Shown here: one piece after another, positions 24,230 to 34,397 of the stretch
How the letters are laid out: every line of letters starts with the position of its first letter
Position numbering within the stretch: the first letter of the stretch is position 1
Notes under the pieces: model-generated
Database searches by the model: none
What the model was told of the DNA's origin: nothing
The model's input: the letters and a program-made list of their open reading frames with translations, nothing else
Assembly: GCF_030323025.1 (NCBI RefSeq)
Contig: NZ_CP097329.1
Coordinates: 217,001 to 281,000 of the forward strand
Origin: Pseudanabaena mucicola str. Chao 1806
GTDB taxonomy: Bacteria; Cyanobacteriota; Cyanobacteriia; Pseudanabaenales; Pseudanabaenaceae
DNA: 64,000 nucleotides
Reading direction: 5' to 3'
Position numbers and translations under genes: made by a program

Positions 24230-24334
24230 TAAGTAGCTAGACATAAGTAAACTAAATACCGAGAGTTTTGTTCCGCCCGCATAGCGGGCGGAACAAAACT
24301 CTCAGTTTGGGTTTTAATTAAGTTGAGCTACTTA
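24230..24334. repeat. Family B palindromic element, copy B2
   Basis: It is nearly identical to copy B1 (TAAGTAGCTAGACATAAGTA to GAGCTACTTA, with the same GTTCCGCCCGC palindrome) and in the same orientation, about 4.2 kb away. It lies upstream of the diguanylate cyclase gene. Confidence 0.85.
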
Positions 24335-24430
24335 ACCTATCAAGAAAGTTAGATTCAACTAATTATTTGGCAATTCGTTCAAGCTGTTTTAGAATTGCTA
24401 AACCCAACATCCAATCTGGAAAAGTAAAGC

Positions 24431-25279
24431 ATGGAAGCTGAAAATAGTAAACAAGTTCCCACGGAACCACTTTTCTTGACTAGAGTTGAAAACCTTGAGA
24501 AAGAGATTAATGATTTAAAAGCTCAAAATCAAAATCTCAAAGATCAGTTAAACTCCAAGATTCTTCAGGAACAGCAACTCGCCCTCGCTAACTATTCCCT
24601 ACAAACAGAAATAATTGATCGCCAACAGACTGAGGCAGCTCTGAGATTACTTTTAGAGAAACTAACAAGTGAAAAAAATGATTTAGAACTAATTTTAGAT
24701 ACTACTACTGCCCATAGTGACACTATTGAAGCACTGCTTTATGAAAAAGTACTATCGCTTGTCCGTGAAGTAACGATTGACGGATTAACTCAAATTTCTA
24801 ATCGGCGCAACTTCGATCAACACTTAGCGACTGAATGGCAACGTCTAGCTAGAGAAGGCTCACCACTTTCTTTACTATTATGTGATGTGGATTTTTTTAA
24901 ACGCTTTAATGATCGCTATGGGCATCCTGCTGGAGATACATGTTTAAAGTCGGTAGCAAAGGCGATCAAAACTTGTATCCGTCGTCCCGCCGATTTAGCA
25001 GCCCGTTATGGCGGTGAGGAATTTGCGGTAATTTTGCCGAGTACACAAAAAGAGGGAGCACTATATATCGCCAAAAAAATTTGTCAAACTGTCAATGCCC
25101 TCCAAATTCCTCATGAAGCCTCCTATGTAAGCAATTATGTTTCATTGAGTATTGGGGCATCTACAATATTCCCTGAGCGAAAAATCGATCCCAAGATTCT
25201 CATTGAAGCCGCCGATAAGGGTTTATATTTAGCAAAAAATCAAGGACGTGATCGTGCAATATTTAGTAATAATCCTTAA
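24431..25279 (+). CDS. Diguanylate cyclase with N-terminal coiled coil
   Basis: The 282-residue protein has a long coiled coil (about residues 15-110) followed by a GGDEF domain. 'DGLTQISNRRNFDQ' and 'DVDFFKRFNDRYGHPAGD' bind metal and substrate. The active loop is GGEEF (194-198), and an inhibitory-site RxxD (Arg185-Asp188) sits five residues before it, so product feedback is expected. It would make cyclic di-GMP from two GTP. No membrane or sensory domain is visible; the coiled coil probably dimerises it or couples it to a partner. Confidence 0.93.
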   Translation: MEAENSKQVPTEPLFLTRVENLEKEINDLKAQNQNLKDQLNSKILQEQQLALANYSLQTEIIDRQQTEAALRLLLEKLTSEKNDLELILDTTTAHSDTIEALLYEKVLSLVREVTIDGLTQISNRRNFDQHLATEWQRLAREGSPLSLLLCDVDFFKRFNDRYGHPAGDTCLKSVAKAIKTCIRRPADLAARYGGEEFAVILPSTQKEGALYIAKKICQTVNALQIPHEASYVSNYVSLSIGASTIFPERKIDPKILIEAADKGLYLAKNQGRDRAIFSNNP

Positions 25280-25386
25280 CGTAAGTTCGACAAATTTTGA
25301 CAGTTGTAATTATTGTAAAACATGTATTTCAAGGAATCCAATTTGAGAATTAAGAATTAAAGTACATTTAGAAAAATACAAAAACA

Positions 25387-25421
25387 TTTTCTGAAGTGCG
25401 GCTTTGCCGCACTTCAGAAAA
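25387..25421. terminator. Bidirectional terminator between diguanylate cyclase and glgP
   Basis: Arms TTTTCTGAAGTGCGGC and GCCGCACTTCAGAAAA give a 16-bp perfect stem with T/A runs on both sides, suiting both convergent genes. Confidence 0.75.
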
Positions 25422-25427
25422 ATACTC

Positions 25428-27962
25428 CTAACCACCAACATTAAGAGTTGCTTTTGCTGGATCGTAAGGTTCTAGTTCAACCTTAACTGGTTTTACATGC
25501 CAGATATCATCGCAGTATTCCTTAATGGTACGATCAGAAGAGAACTTACCAGAACGAGCAACATTGAGAATACTCATAGTTGTCCAACCCTCAAGATCCT
25601 TATAGGCTTCAGCCACACGAGCCTGACAATCTACATAGGCTTGATAATCCGCCAGTAGCATATAATCGTCACGGTAGAGTAAAGCATCGACAAGAGGCTT
25701 AAACAAATCCTTTCTGCTTGGGGAGAAATATCCCATTGCTAAGCGATCAAGCACATGACGCAATTCTTCATTCTTCTCGTAGTAAGAATAAGGATTATAA
25801 CCTTCAGTCTTTATTTGCTCAACCTCTGCGGCAGTAAGACCAAAGAGGAAGAAATTATCTTCGCCAACTTCTTCACGAATCTCGATATTCGCTCCATCTA
25901 ATGTACCAATGGTCAAGGCTCCATTCATAGTAAATTTCATGTTGCCTGTACCAGAAGCTTCCTTACCTGCGGTAGAGATTTGTTCTGATAGATCCGCTGC
26001 AGGATAAATTAATTGTCCAAGGGAAGCACTGAAGTTCGCTAAGAAGACAACCTTAATCCGTCCATGCACATCAGGGTCACGATTAACAACATCTGCAACC
26101 GCATTAATTGCTTTGATAATCAACTTCGCCATAAAGTACCCAGGAGCCGCCTTACCACCAAAAATGAAGGTGCGAGGAGTCATCTGAATACTAGGATTTT
26201 GCTTGATGCGAAGGTACAGAGCGATGATATGCAATAGGTCAAGATGTTGACGCTTGTATTCATGAATCCGCTTCACTTGAATATCAAAGATAGAATTGAC
26301 ATCCACTTCCACGCAATTGTGCGCCATGATGTAATCAGCAAGCTTTTGCTTATTAGCTTGTTTGATCTGTCTCCAGCGATCGCGAAAATCTTTGTCATCC
26401 ACAAAAGTTTCGAGTTTACGCAGTTCATCAAGATGCTTGAGCCACGTATCACCAATTTTTTCAGTAATCAATCCTGATAAGGCAGGGTTGGCTAGTAAGA
26501 CCCAACGGCGAGGGGTAACACCATTAGTTTTGTTATTAAATTTTTCTGGCCAGAGTTTATAGAAATCTCTTAAAACATCCTGCTTAAGTAGTTCTGTGTG
26601 CAAGGCCGCGACCCCATTAACAGCATGACTACCAACAGTCGCCAAGTTTGCCATGCGTACTTGTTTGCCATTACCCTCTTCGATGATAGAGAGACGAGAC
26701 AATAATTCTTCATCATCTGGATACCAAGTTTGGACATCCTGCAAGAAGCGATGATTGATCTCGTAAATGATTTCCAAATGACGAGGCAATAAGCTCTCAA
26801 ACAGAGGTACTCCCCACTTTTCCAAGGCTTCAGGCATGAGTGTGTGGTTAGTATAAGCAAAAGTGCTTTGGGTAATGCGCCATGCTTCATCCCAATACAG
26901 ACCATGCTCATCAACCAACAGGCGCATCATTTCCGCAATGCTAATCGCGGGATGCGTGTCATTTAGCTGAATCGCTGCATGTTCAGGTAAGTTGTCAAGA
27001 CGATTATACTTTTTGAGATGACGACGAATAATGTCTTGTAATGAGCAGGAAACAAAGAAAAATTGCTGTTCTAGACGCAACTGGCGACCTTGAGGGGTAT
27101 TGTCGTTGGGATAGAGAACCTTGGAAATGGTTTCTGATTTGATCTTGGTTGCTACAGCACCATCATAGTCGCCAGAGTTAAAAGCTTGGAAGTTAAAATC
27201 TTCGCCTGCTTCTGCTTTCCATAGACGCAAAGTATTTACGGTATTGGTTTGATATCCAGGGACAGGAGTATCATGGGGAATGCCTTCAACGGTAAAGCTA
27301 GGAATCCAACGGGTATGCGGAAGACCGCGATCATCATTATAAATTTCTGTATGTCCACCAAATTTGACCTGAACCGTGGATTCATAGCGGACGACTTCCC
27401 AAGGATTGCCACAACGGAGCCATTTGTCAGGAATCTCCACCTGCCAGCCATGTTGAATCGATTGGTTGAAAATGCCAAATTCATAGCGGATGCCATAGCC
27501 CATGGCTGGGACTTCTAGGGTAGCTAGAGAATCAAGAAAACATGCGGCTAAACGTCCTAGACCACCATTTCCTAGACCAGGATCGGGTTCTTGCTCTAAG
27601 ATTTCGTTTAAGTCTAGTCCCGACTCTCGCACAGCTTGCTCGATTGATTCATAGAGGTCAAGGTTAATCAAGCTATTACCGAGATGTCGTCCCATCAAAA
27701 ATTCGGCAGAAAGGTAATAAACTGTCTTGATGTCTTGCTCATGATATACCTTGAGGGTTTGAAGCCAACGTTGCAACAGGCGATCGCGTGTGGTGTACGA
27801 TAGCGCCATGTAATAATCGGTAAAATTTGCCAGAAGTGCTAGTTTGCCTTGTATGTAGAAAAGATTATCGGCAAATGCTCGCTTCAGGGTTTCAATACTT
27901 AAACCTGTGCGATCATCTTCTACCGTAATATTGCTGATTTGATTAGCAACATTTGTTTGCAT
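25428..27962 (-). CDS. glgP: Glycogen phosphorylase
   Basis: The 844-residue protein is full length for GT35 phosphorylases. The pyridoxal-phosphate site 'KEASGTGNMKFTMNGALTIG' lies in the C-terminal half. Near the N-terminus are 'YYLSAEFLMGR' and 'DPGLGNGGLGRLAACFLDSL', and centrally 'LNDTHPAISIAE'. It releases glucose-1-phosphate from glycogen for night-time or stress metabolism. Transcription is monocistronic, facing the diguanylate cyclase gene. Confidence 0.96.
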   Translation of the reverse strand: MQTNVANQISNITVEDDRTGLSIETLKRAFADNLFYIQGKLALLANFTDYYMALSYTTRDRLLQRWLQTLKVYHEQDIKTVYYLSAEFLMGRHLGNSLINLDLYESIEQAVRESGLDLNEILEQEPDPGLGNGGLGRLAACFLDSLATLEVPAMGYGIRYEFGIFNQSIQHGWQVEIPDKWLRCGNPWEVVRYESTVQVKFGGHTEIYNDDRGLPHTRWIPSFTVEGIPHDTPVPGYQTNTVNTLRLWKAEAGEDFNFQAFNSGDYDGAVATKIKSETISKVLYPNDNTPQGRQLRLEQQFFFVSCSLQDIIRRHLKKYNRLDNLPEHAAIQLNDTHPAISIAEMMRLLVDEHGLYWDEAWRITQSTFAYTNHTLMPEALEKWGVPLFESLLPRHLEIIYEINHRFLQDVQTWYPDDEELLSRLSIIEEGNGKQVRMANLATVGSHAVNGVAALHTELLKQDVLRDFYKLWPEKFNNKTNGVTPRRWVLLANPALSGLITEKIGDTWLKHLDELRKLETFVDDKDFRDRWRQIKQANKQKLADYIMAHNCVEVDVNSIFDIQVKRIHEYKRQHLDLLHIIALYLRIKQNPSIQMTPRTFIFGGKAAPGYFMAKLIIKAINAVADVVNRDPDVHGRIKVVFLANFSASLGQLIYPAADLSEQISTAGKEASGTGNMKFTMNGALTIGTLDGANIEIREEVGEDNFFLFGLTAAEVEQIKTEGYNPYSYYEKNEELRHVLDRLAMGYFSPSRKDLFKPLVDALLYRDDYMLLADYQAYVDCQARVAEAYKDLEGWTTMSILNVARSGKFSSDRTIKEYCDDIWHVKPVKVELEPYDPAKATLNVGG

Positions 27963-28551
27963 AGAATTATTCCTGAATGGTTATTTGTCTTATTGCCGTT
28001 CTGCTGACCCTAAGGCGGAGGGCAAGGCTACTTTCCTATCGAAGCATAAACTTTGAGGTGTTGAACATTTATTAACTGATAATTTATGTTTAGAAGGAAT
28101 AATATTTATGGTTTCATGACATCAGCTTAAATTCTTATGAAAAAAAGACTTGTTAGGATTTTAAATTAGCAAGGCATAACTGAAAAATAGATTTAAAATC
28201 TACGGCTCTTGCTACACATGCACCACAGGTTTTGGTGTTTTGAGATATAACTTTTAGGCTATAACTAAAGATGATTTACGACGCATCATGCCGTAAATCA
28301 TCTTTGTTATGGTCGTTATGGTAGAGTTTCTAATTCTGAAGGAAGAAGGCACAAAGCCTTAATTATCCTTACGATACCAGCCCTTTCCTTTTTTGGGCTA
28401 CTAATAACAGGAGCTTAACTACTCAGCAGGTTCAAATTTATATAGCGATTATCAATCTGCTTGTGTCATTAATTATGGTTATCAACTAACTTAAATTTTA
28501 CTGAGAGTTAGCCAATAAACAAACTCAGCCTTTTAGTTTTCTTTGGAGAAT
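27963..28551. other. Intergenic region between glgP and the CHAT gene
   Basis: Divergent promoter region of about 590 bp. The only structure I see is a palindrome at 28261-28310 with arms ATAACTAAAGATGATTTACG and CGTAAATCATCTTTGTTAT around an 11-nt loop. It could be a repeat element or a transcript terminator. No gene is supported. Confidence 0.5.
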
Positions 28552-30180
28552 ATGCGTATGCGACTTTCACCTATATGGTTGCTTTCCTTAATATTGACAA
28601 TCATTTCTTTGAATTTCGCTAAACCTGCGCGATCACAAACTTCTGAGCCATATATACAGACCCCTAAACCGCCAACATCACGTCCAAGCAGTGGCTTCGA
28701 CCCATCACGAATTTTAGACCTGATTAATCTGATTAATTTATTAGCTCGTCCCAGTAGCTCAACTCCGACAGAGCAAGTAGACTTATCGCCCGACATTGCC
28801 GAGATTCGCGGTCAAATCAGTCGGTTATACTTTCTCTTGGCAAGACAATACTCCGTTCAAAATCAAATACCTGAAGCATGTAATGCTCTCGAGAGTGCTT
28901 ACATTACAGAATTAGAAGCCTATTTACGCAAGAGACTGCGATCGCGTCAACCTTCCAGTAATGACTGCTATACCTCTGAGGTAAAAAGGATCTCACAGCT
29001 AACAGGCAGTCCAACAGCTCTAATTTACGCTACGACCTCTAAGGGTGGTTTAGAAATAATTGCAGTCACGCCACCGAAGACAACTAAACCTGCTGGGATA
29101 TTCCCTCGAACTCGTGTTGCTACCAAATCATTAGAGGAAAAGCTAGGTATCCCCTCCAATGTTCTCTCAGTTGATGTTCTGACTCAGAACAGCCGAACAG
29201 AGTCATACCCCGTTCGCAAAGTTGAACACAACGCTACTACGGAACAAGTTGATCAAGTCATCCTTGACTTTCGCAATAATTTACAAGACTACCAATCCTT
29301 CGACTTTTTGCCCCAATCACAGCAGCTTTATAATTGGGTAATTCGTCCCATTGAACCTGAGCTAGAGAAATCTCAGATTAAGACTATCGTATTCGTGATG
29401 AATGGGAATTTGCGTGTAGTTCCGCCTGCAGCTTTTCATGATGGACAACGTTACCTAATTGAGAAATATGCGGTGACATCGATTCCTTCATGGCAACTTA
29501 CCGAGATTAACCGCCCTGATCGCACATTGACTCCTCAAATCCTAGCTATGGGACTTTCGGAATCCGTGGAAGGATTACCTGCTTTGCCAGCAGCTAAGTT
29601 AGAAGTGGAAGTAATCGCTTCTAAAGTATTAGTTGGAAAGAATTACCTAAATCGTGATTTTACGAAAGACAATTTGCGCTCACAAATCAGCAATCAAAAA
29701 TTTGGGATAATTCACTTAGCAACCCATGCAAAATTTCTCCAAGAATCGCCTGCAAAATCCTTCATTCAATTTTGGGGTGATCAATTACAAATGAGTCAAA
29801 TCTCCAATATGAATCTGACAACTGATTTACTAACCCTAAGTGCTTGCGAAACTGCCGTTGGTCAACATCTGGGTTTAGCAGGTTTAGCTGTAGATTCAGG
29901 TGCGACAAGTGTCTTGGCTTCACTATGGGCGGTGAGTGACGCAGGGACTGCTCCTTTTATGGTTCGTTTTTATAGTGGCTTGCCATCTGCACCGAGTAAA
30001 GCGATTGCTCTTCAAGAGGCACAGTTAGCCTTTTTGAATGGAGAAGTTAAAATCAATAACAACCACATTCAAGGAATTAAAGGGTTTCCCAATATTCCAT
30101 TTCCAATTAATGCCAGAGGAATCGATTTAAAACATCCCTACTTTTGGTCGTCATTCACTCTAGTTGGCAACTGGTTATAG
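28552..30180 (+). CDS. Secreted CHAT-domain (caspase-like) protein
   Basis: This protein of about 542 residues has an N-terminal signal peptide (hydrophobic 'LLSLILTIISLNFAKPARS') and a proline/serine-rich linker. Its C-terminal CHAT domain has catalytic His392 ('HLATHAKF') and Cys432 ('LLTLSACETAVG'), followed by 'GATSVLASLWAVSD'. Both dyad residues are present, so a caspase-like endopeptidase is expected outside the cytosol. No TPR repeats are evident. The start may be ATG 28552 or 28558, both behind a GGAG at 28545. No neighbour explains its substrate. Confidence 0.88.
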   Translation: MRMRLSPIWLLSLILTIISLNFAKPARSQTSEPYIQTPKPPTSRPSSGFDPSRILDLINLINLLARPSSSTPTEQVDLSPDIAEIRGQISRLYFLLARQYSVQNQIPEACNALESAYITELEAYLRKRLRSRQPSSNDCYTSEVKRISQLTGSPTALIYATTSKGGLEIIAVTPPKTTKPAGIFPRTRVATKSLEEKLGIPSNVLSVDVLTQNSRTESYPVRKVEHNATTEQVDQVILDFRNNLQDYQSFDFLPQSQQLYNWVIRPIEPELEKSQIKTIVFVMNGNLRVVPPAAFHDGQRYLIEKYAVTSIPSWQLTEINRPDRTLTPQILAMGLSESVEGLPALPAAKLEVEVIASKVLVGKNYLNRDFTKDNLRSQISNQKFGIIHLATHAKFLQESPAKSFIQFWGDQLQMSQISNMNLTTDLLTLSACETAVGQHLGLAGLAVDSGATSVLASLWAVSDAGTAPFMVRFYSGLPSAPSKAIALQEAQLAFLNGEVKINNNHIQGIKGFPNIPFPINARGIDLKHPYFWSSFTLVGNWL

Positions 30181-30187
30181 CCTATAG

Positions 30188-30251
30188 TAAGTAGCCAGAC
30201 ATGAGTAAACTAAAACCCTCGGTTTGGGTCTTAATTAAGTTGAGCTACTTA
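30188..30251. repeat. Family B element, short form B3
   Basis: The outer ends of family B are present (TAAGTAGCCAGACATGAGTA and TTAAGTTGAGCTACTTA) but the GC-rich central palindrome is deleted. It begins 7 nt after the CHAT stop. Confidence 0.8.
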
Positions 30252-30334
30252 TTAGACACTTCCACTTGTTATTTTTACTACTTAATCAATCAATGAACTG
30301 TGTGGTATTTGCTCCGAAGAGAGAAAGTGATCGC

Positions 30335-31720
30335 TTATCCAAAAATTTCCGCAGGATCGGCAGACTGGACTTTGCGTAATGATATTGCTCCTGAAATCAC
30401 ACACATAATCATCGTTAAGATCATTACAGGAATTGCCTTGTCCCAAATATATAAGGGCAGTAAAGTGGCATTTCTTGTAAGATTATACAAACCAAAGGAG
30501 ATTCCAAGCCCAGGGAGAAATCCGAGTATTGATAATACAAAAGCTTCCTGAATGACTACCTGTGCCAAGTAAAAATTGTTATAGCCCATTGCCTTAAGAG
30601 TGGCATATTCCGCAAGGTGATCGGATACATCAGTATATAAAATCTGATAGACAATCACGATGCCAACAATAAAGCCCATGACTGTACCCAGAGTAAAGAT
30701 AAAACCGATCGCTGTGCTTTTTTGCCAATATCCTTTTTCAAACTCAATGTAACCTTGAACAGTCAAGATCCTAGTATCGTCAATTGCCGCATCTTGAGAT
30801 TCTTTGAGATCCTCAATTGTTAAATCTGACTTAGCAATCAGCACCTTATTTTTATCTTCTTCACGAATGAGATTGCCATCTGTACCAATACTCTCTTTGT
30901 ATAGTATTTTGATTCTTTTGCCATCAGGTGATAATTTTTCGCGAGGTAAGACCACTATTTCCGCAGGTTGAGTAAGGATATAGTCTAGCATTGCCTCATA
31001 GGGGGATGCATTTGGTTTTAAGTTAATTAAGCCAACATTAATTAATCCTGAGCGACGATTGTCAAAGATTCGCAAAAAATTAGTATCACTAGTAATGATT
31101 GCTCCATCGGCAGCAAAGGATGCACCAAGTTCAAACAAACCACCGATCATGAGTTTCCGATTAGCAACTTCGCGAGTCACTATATTTTGGCAAGTAAAAG
31201 CTGAGTTACTAAAGGTTGATTTGAGAGCTAGGGAGCCACATTCACTAACAATCGGACCAAACTCATTACGTGAGGCGCGATCAAAGAGAACTACATCTTC
31301 AGTTTTGACACGATTAATATTGAACTCCGCTCCTGGCATTTTAAAAACTTTGGCATCAGGATTGGCTCCCAATATTAAGATATTGCGCGTTTGTCCCGCA
31401 GGATCTTCTTTAATTTTCCAAGCGGCAAGCCCGATATACAGAGGATTGACTGATTCAACTTGCTTCATCCCCAAGGCTTGATAAAGGCGACGTTGGGAAA
31501 AGTTTCGCATTCCCACAAGGTTAGTTGATTGGGGACTGATAATGACCAAATCCCCAACAAGATTGCTCTGGAGACGGATCGCACTGGTAAAGAGGGCATC
31601 GCGGAAACCAAGTTGTAAAAACATTAAAACCACCGCAAAGGTAATCCCTGCGATCGCTACCAACAAACGGCTTTTTTCATAGGTAAGCTGTAACCAAGCA
31701 AGAGGAACGGCAAAAATCAT
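30335..31720 (-). CDS. devC: DevC-type ABC exporter permease with extra loop
   Basis: The 461-residue protein is an FtsX-like permease. There is one N-terminal membrane helix ('LLVAIAGITFAVVLMFLQLG'), a large periplasmic domain, and three C-terminal helices from 'AIGFIFTLGTVMGFIVG' onward. 'EYATLKAMGYNNFYL' is typical of DevC. It is about 70 residues longer than usual DevC, the extra segment lying around residues 245-320 before the second helix. It starts 3 nt after devB. The ATPase devA, which normally follows devC, is not here, so the ATPase must come from elsewhere. Confidence 0.88.
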   Translation of the reverse strand: MIFAVPLAWLQLTYEKSRLLVAIAGITFAVVLMFLQLGFRDALFTSAIRLQSNLVGDLVIISPQSTNLVGMRNFSQRRLYQALGMKQVESVNPLYIGLAAWKIKEDPAGQTRNILILGANPDAKVFKMPGAEFNINRVKTEDVVLFDRASRNEFGPIVSECGSLALKSTFSNSAFTCQNIVTREVANRKLMIGGLFELGASFAADGAIITSDTNFLRIFDNRRSGLINVGLINLKPNASPYEAMLDYILTQPAEIVVLPREKLSPDGKRIKILYKESIGTDGNLIREEDKNKVLIAKSDLTIEDLKESQDAAIDDTRILTVQGYIEFEKGYWQKSTAIGFIFTLGTVMGFIVGIVIVYQILYTDVSDHLAEYATLKAMGYNNFYLAQVVIQEAFVLSILGFLPGLGISFGLYNLTRNATLLPLYIWDKAIPVMILTMIMCVISGAISLRKVQSADPAEIFG

Positions 31721-31723
31721 AGA

Positions 31724-32980
31724 TTAAACTTCAATTTTGACTCTGACTTGTAAATTCGTAAGCCCTGAAACTTTTTGGCTATTATCAAGCTTAATTTTGA
31801 CTTCGATAATCCGTGCATCAGTTTTCGCAGCAGGATCGGTTCCTAGGACATCATTTTTGGCAATTCGCAAACCAATTTGATCGACTTTGCCTGTAATTTC
31901 TCCTTCAAAGACTTCACTCTGGATAATTGCCTTCTGCCCAACTTTAATCTTGCCAATGTCAGTCTCATAGATTTCGGCAACTACATACATCTGTTGAGTA
32001 TTGCCAATTTCCACAACTCCATTGTTCTGACTGACAGTTTCTCCAATTTTAGAATTGACTTTGAGAATCTGACCATCAATAGGAGCACGAACTTGCGATA
32101 AGTCTAAATCAATTTCGGCTTTCTTGACATTCACGATCGCAGTTTGTAACTGAGCCTCAGCAAATTGGACATCAGTTGGGCGGACTTCTCTAACACTGTT
32201 TAATAAGCCTTGGGATTGTCTTAATTGAAATTGTGCTTGCTGAATTTGTTGTTCTGCTTGGATAAACTGTCCTTGCAAAGTTTCGACCTTGAGGCGATAG
32301 GTATCAAGAACTGTTTGGGAAATCGCTCCTTCTTTATAAACCTGTAGAAAACGATTATAGTCTTTACCTGCAATTTCTAACTCAGCGCGAATTCTGGCGG
32401 CATTAGCCTCAATAGATTTGATATTGGCAGCAGCAGACATGACATTACCCTCCTGGGCAATGATTTCACCACTTTTTGCACCAGCCTTAACTTTAGCAAG
32501 ATTTCTTTCACTCTCCTGAGCTTGACTTTGGGCTTGAAGCAGAGCTGCAACTGAGCGATCATAACTGTCTAAGACGGCAATTACCTGCCCCTGCTTGACG
32601 ATATCTCCTTCTTTGACCATTAACTTCACAATCCGAGATGTGCCAAGCGTAGAAGGAGAGGCAACTTTAATTACCTCTCCTTGTGGTTCTAAACGCCCTA
32701 GTGCACTAATGGCTTTGGGTTGATCTTTATTACTAGTGACATTATTTGTTGGCGCAGATGTATTTTGCTGTGGGTTAGAGCGTCCAAAGACGAGCCAAAT
32801 ACTCACGCCCAGTGCAGCAAGGGCTAAAGCGATCGCGGGAATCAAAAATTTATTTGATCGCTTGGTTACTAAGGCATTTTTCATGTTATTTGGTTGAGAA
32901 TTTTGGGGAGATGTTGTTTTCTCAGATCCGATCTCTAAGGATGATTCTGACTGTTTTCCTGATTGTTCTTCTACCTGCAT
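31724..32980 (-). CDS. devB: DevB-type membrane fusion protein of an ABC exporter
   Basis: The 418-residue HlyD-family adaptor has a short cytosolic tail and one membrane helix ('FLIPAIALALAALGVSIWLV'). A lipoyl-like half motif 'VKEGDIVKQGQVIAVLD', a long coiled coil (about residues 140-260), the second half 'VRAPIDGQILKVNSKIGE' and a beta-barrel follow. With DevC and a TolC-like channel it would export a lipid or peptide across the envelope. It is the first gene of a devBC operon. Confidence 0.9.
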   Translation of the reverse strand: MQVEEQSGKQSESSLEIGSEKTTSPQNSQPNNMKNALVTKRSNKFLIPAIALALAALGVSIWLVFGRSNPQQNTSAPTNNVTSNKDQPKAISALGRLEPQGEVIKVASPSTLGTSRIVKLMVKEGDIVKQGQVIAVLDSYDRSVAALLQAQSQAQESERNLAKVKAGAKSGEIIAQEGNVMSAAANIKSIEANAARIRAELEIAGKDYNRFLQVYKEGAISQTVLDTYRLKVETLQGQFIQAEQQIQQAQFQLRQSQGLLNSVREVRPTDVQFAEAQLQTAIVNVKKAEIDLDLSQVRAPIDGQILKVNSKIGETVSQNNGVVEIGNTQQMYVVAEIYETDIGKIKVGQKAIIQSEVFEGEITGKVDQIGLRIAKNDVLGTDPAAKTDARIIEVKIKLDNSQKVSGLTNLQVRVKIEV

Positions 32981-33146
32981 ATACTCTCCACCGTCATTAC
33001 TAAAACCTAATCAAAAAACTTGCCAATAGTTTACCAAGATATAACAACTTGTTTGTGCATTAGAAACCCTACAATGAGGCTATATGCTGTAGCAGATTTT
33101 TTTCTCACTTTGGGTGGCGAAACAACTCTATAAAATTTGATCAAAA

Positions 33147-33239
33147 TAGGACTTACGCAAACCGAACGAATTTATTAGGCTTGAGGTAGATGTGGTGCGG
33201 GCGAAGCCCGCACCACATCTACCCAATGCGTAAGTCCTA
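33147..33239. repeat. Family C palindromic element, copy C1
   Basis: TAGGACTTACGCAAACCGAA at one end and GCGTAAGTCCTA at the other enclose GGTGCGGGCGAAGCCCGCACC. It lies in the 470-bp gap (32981-33449) between the divergent devB and zinc metallopeptidase genes. I see nothing else there. Confidence 0.85.
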
Positions 33240-33449
33240 CAAAAATGAAGATATAGTAATCCTAAATGAGATGTGAAATTATTTTTACAACTGCTTTGGC
33301 GTTGCAGTGCTAATTATGTTACGGCTGAACGATGAGAATCTTCGCCTGTCCCTACCACAATAAAACCTTAGTAGTGTTTTCACTACCATCAATTTCTATT
33401 GAGGCAGCGCCATAATATCTATATATAATTGACTGAAGGAGCGAAGGTA

Positions 33450-34139
33450 ATGTTGTTTCACTCATCCTATTTGATCTTGATTCCAGGCATGATCTTAATG
33501 TTTTGGGCGCAACAGCGCGTTAAAGCAACCTATGAAAAATATGCAGACATAAGCTCTAGTCTAGGTATGACAGGTGCACAGGTCGCCAAAACCATCCTCC
33601 AACGCATGGGCATATATGATGTGACGGTTGAGCAGGTTGCAGGTGAACTCACAGATCATTACGACCCCTCTGCGAAAGCTGTGCGTTTATCAGAATCAGT
33701 ATATGCTTCATCATCCTTGGCAGCAGCAGCGATCGCTGCTCATGAATGCGGTCATGTACTCCAAGATGTGCGCGGCTATCAATTTATGAATGTCCGTGCA
33801 TCACTAGTACCAGTGGCAAATATTGGCGCTAACTTTGGTCCTTTGCTCGTAATGGCGGGGCTATTTTTGACTTCTCTTGGTAGTCTAAGTACCTTGTTCA
33901 TCAATATTGGCATTGCCTTATTTGCGGGTGCAATTCTATTCCATGTTGTTACCTTGCCTGTAGAGTTTGATGCTTCTGGTCGTGCACTAAAACTAATTAA
34001 TGAACTGGGCATACTCCAAGGCAATGAAAATATCGGTGCTCGGAAGGTACTAAATGCAGCCGCTTGGACATATGTAGCTACCGCTATTTATGCTGCTCTA
34101 CAACTCGTGCAACTACTCTTAATTCGAGGCGATCGTTAA
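33450..34139 (+). CDS. YugP-like neutral zinc metallopeptidase, membrane-bound
   Basis: This protein of about 229 residues has an N-terminal membrane segment ('YLILIPGMILMFWAQQRV'), the metalloprotease motif 'AAHECGHVLQD' (HExxH) near residue 95, and two further hydrophobic stretches ('LLVMAGLFLTSLGSL', 'IGIALFAGAILFHVVTLPVE'). This is the layout of the YugP/PF04298 family, of unknown substrate. The ATG at 33450 follows an AAGGAG-like site. Confidence 0.88.
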   Translation: MLFHSSYLILIPGMILMFWAQQRVKATYEKYADISSSLGMTGAQVAKTILQRMGIYDVTVEQVAGELTDHYDPSAKAVRLSESVYASSSLAAAAIAAHECGHVLQDVRGYQFMNVRASLVPVANIGANFGPLLVMAGLFLTSLGSLSTLFINIGIALFAGAILFHVVTLPVEFDASGRALKLINELGILQGNENIGARKVLNAAAWTYVATAIYAALQLVQLLLIRGDR

Positions 34140-34304
34140 TTCCTACATTTATCAAGTGGATACAGGTGAAATGCCAAAATGAGGGAAAGTTATATTTAGC
34201 GATCAATTGAGTTAACTAGAGCATAGCTATACACTGGTACTCAGATAATTGTGCTGCCTGCCTACAGGACAGCACAATTATCTGAATTTTAATTTACTTA
34301 TGCT

Positions 34305-34397
34305 TTAGGACTTACGCAAACCGAACGAATTTATTACGCATTGGGTAGATGTGGTGCGGGCTTCGCCCGCACCACATCTACCCAATGCGTAAGTCCT
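34305..34397. repeat. Family C palindromic element, copy C2
   Basis: It has the same ends as C1, with the central GGTGCGGGCTTCGCCCGCACC inverted in loop sense. It sits between the metallopeptidase gene and the U32 peptidase gene. A separate inverted repeat (CTGTCC-type, about 34254-34285) precedes it. Confidence 0.85.
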
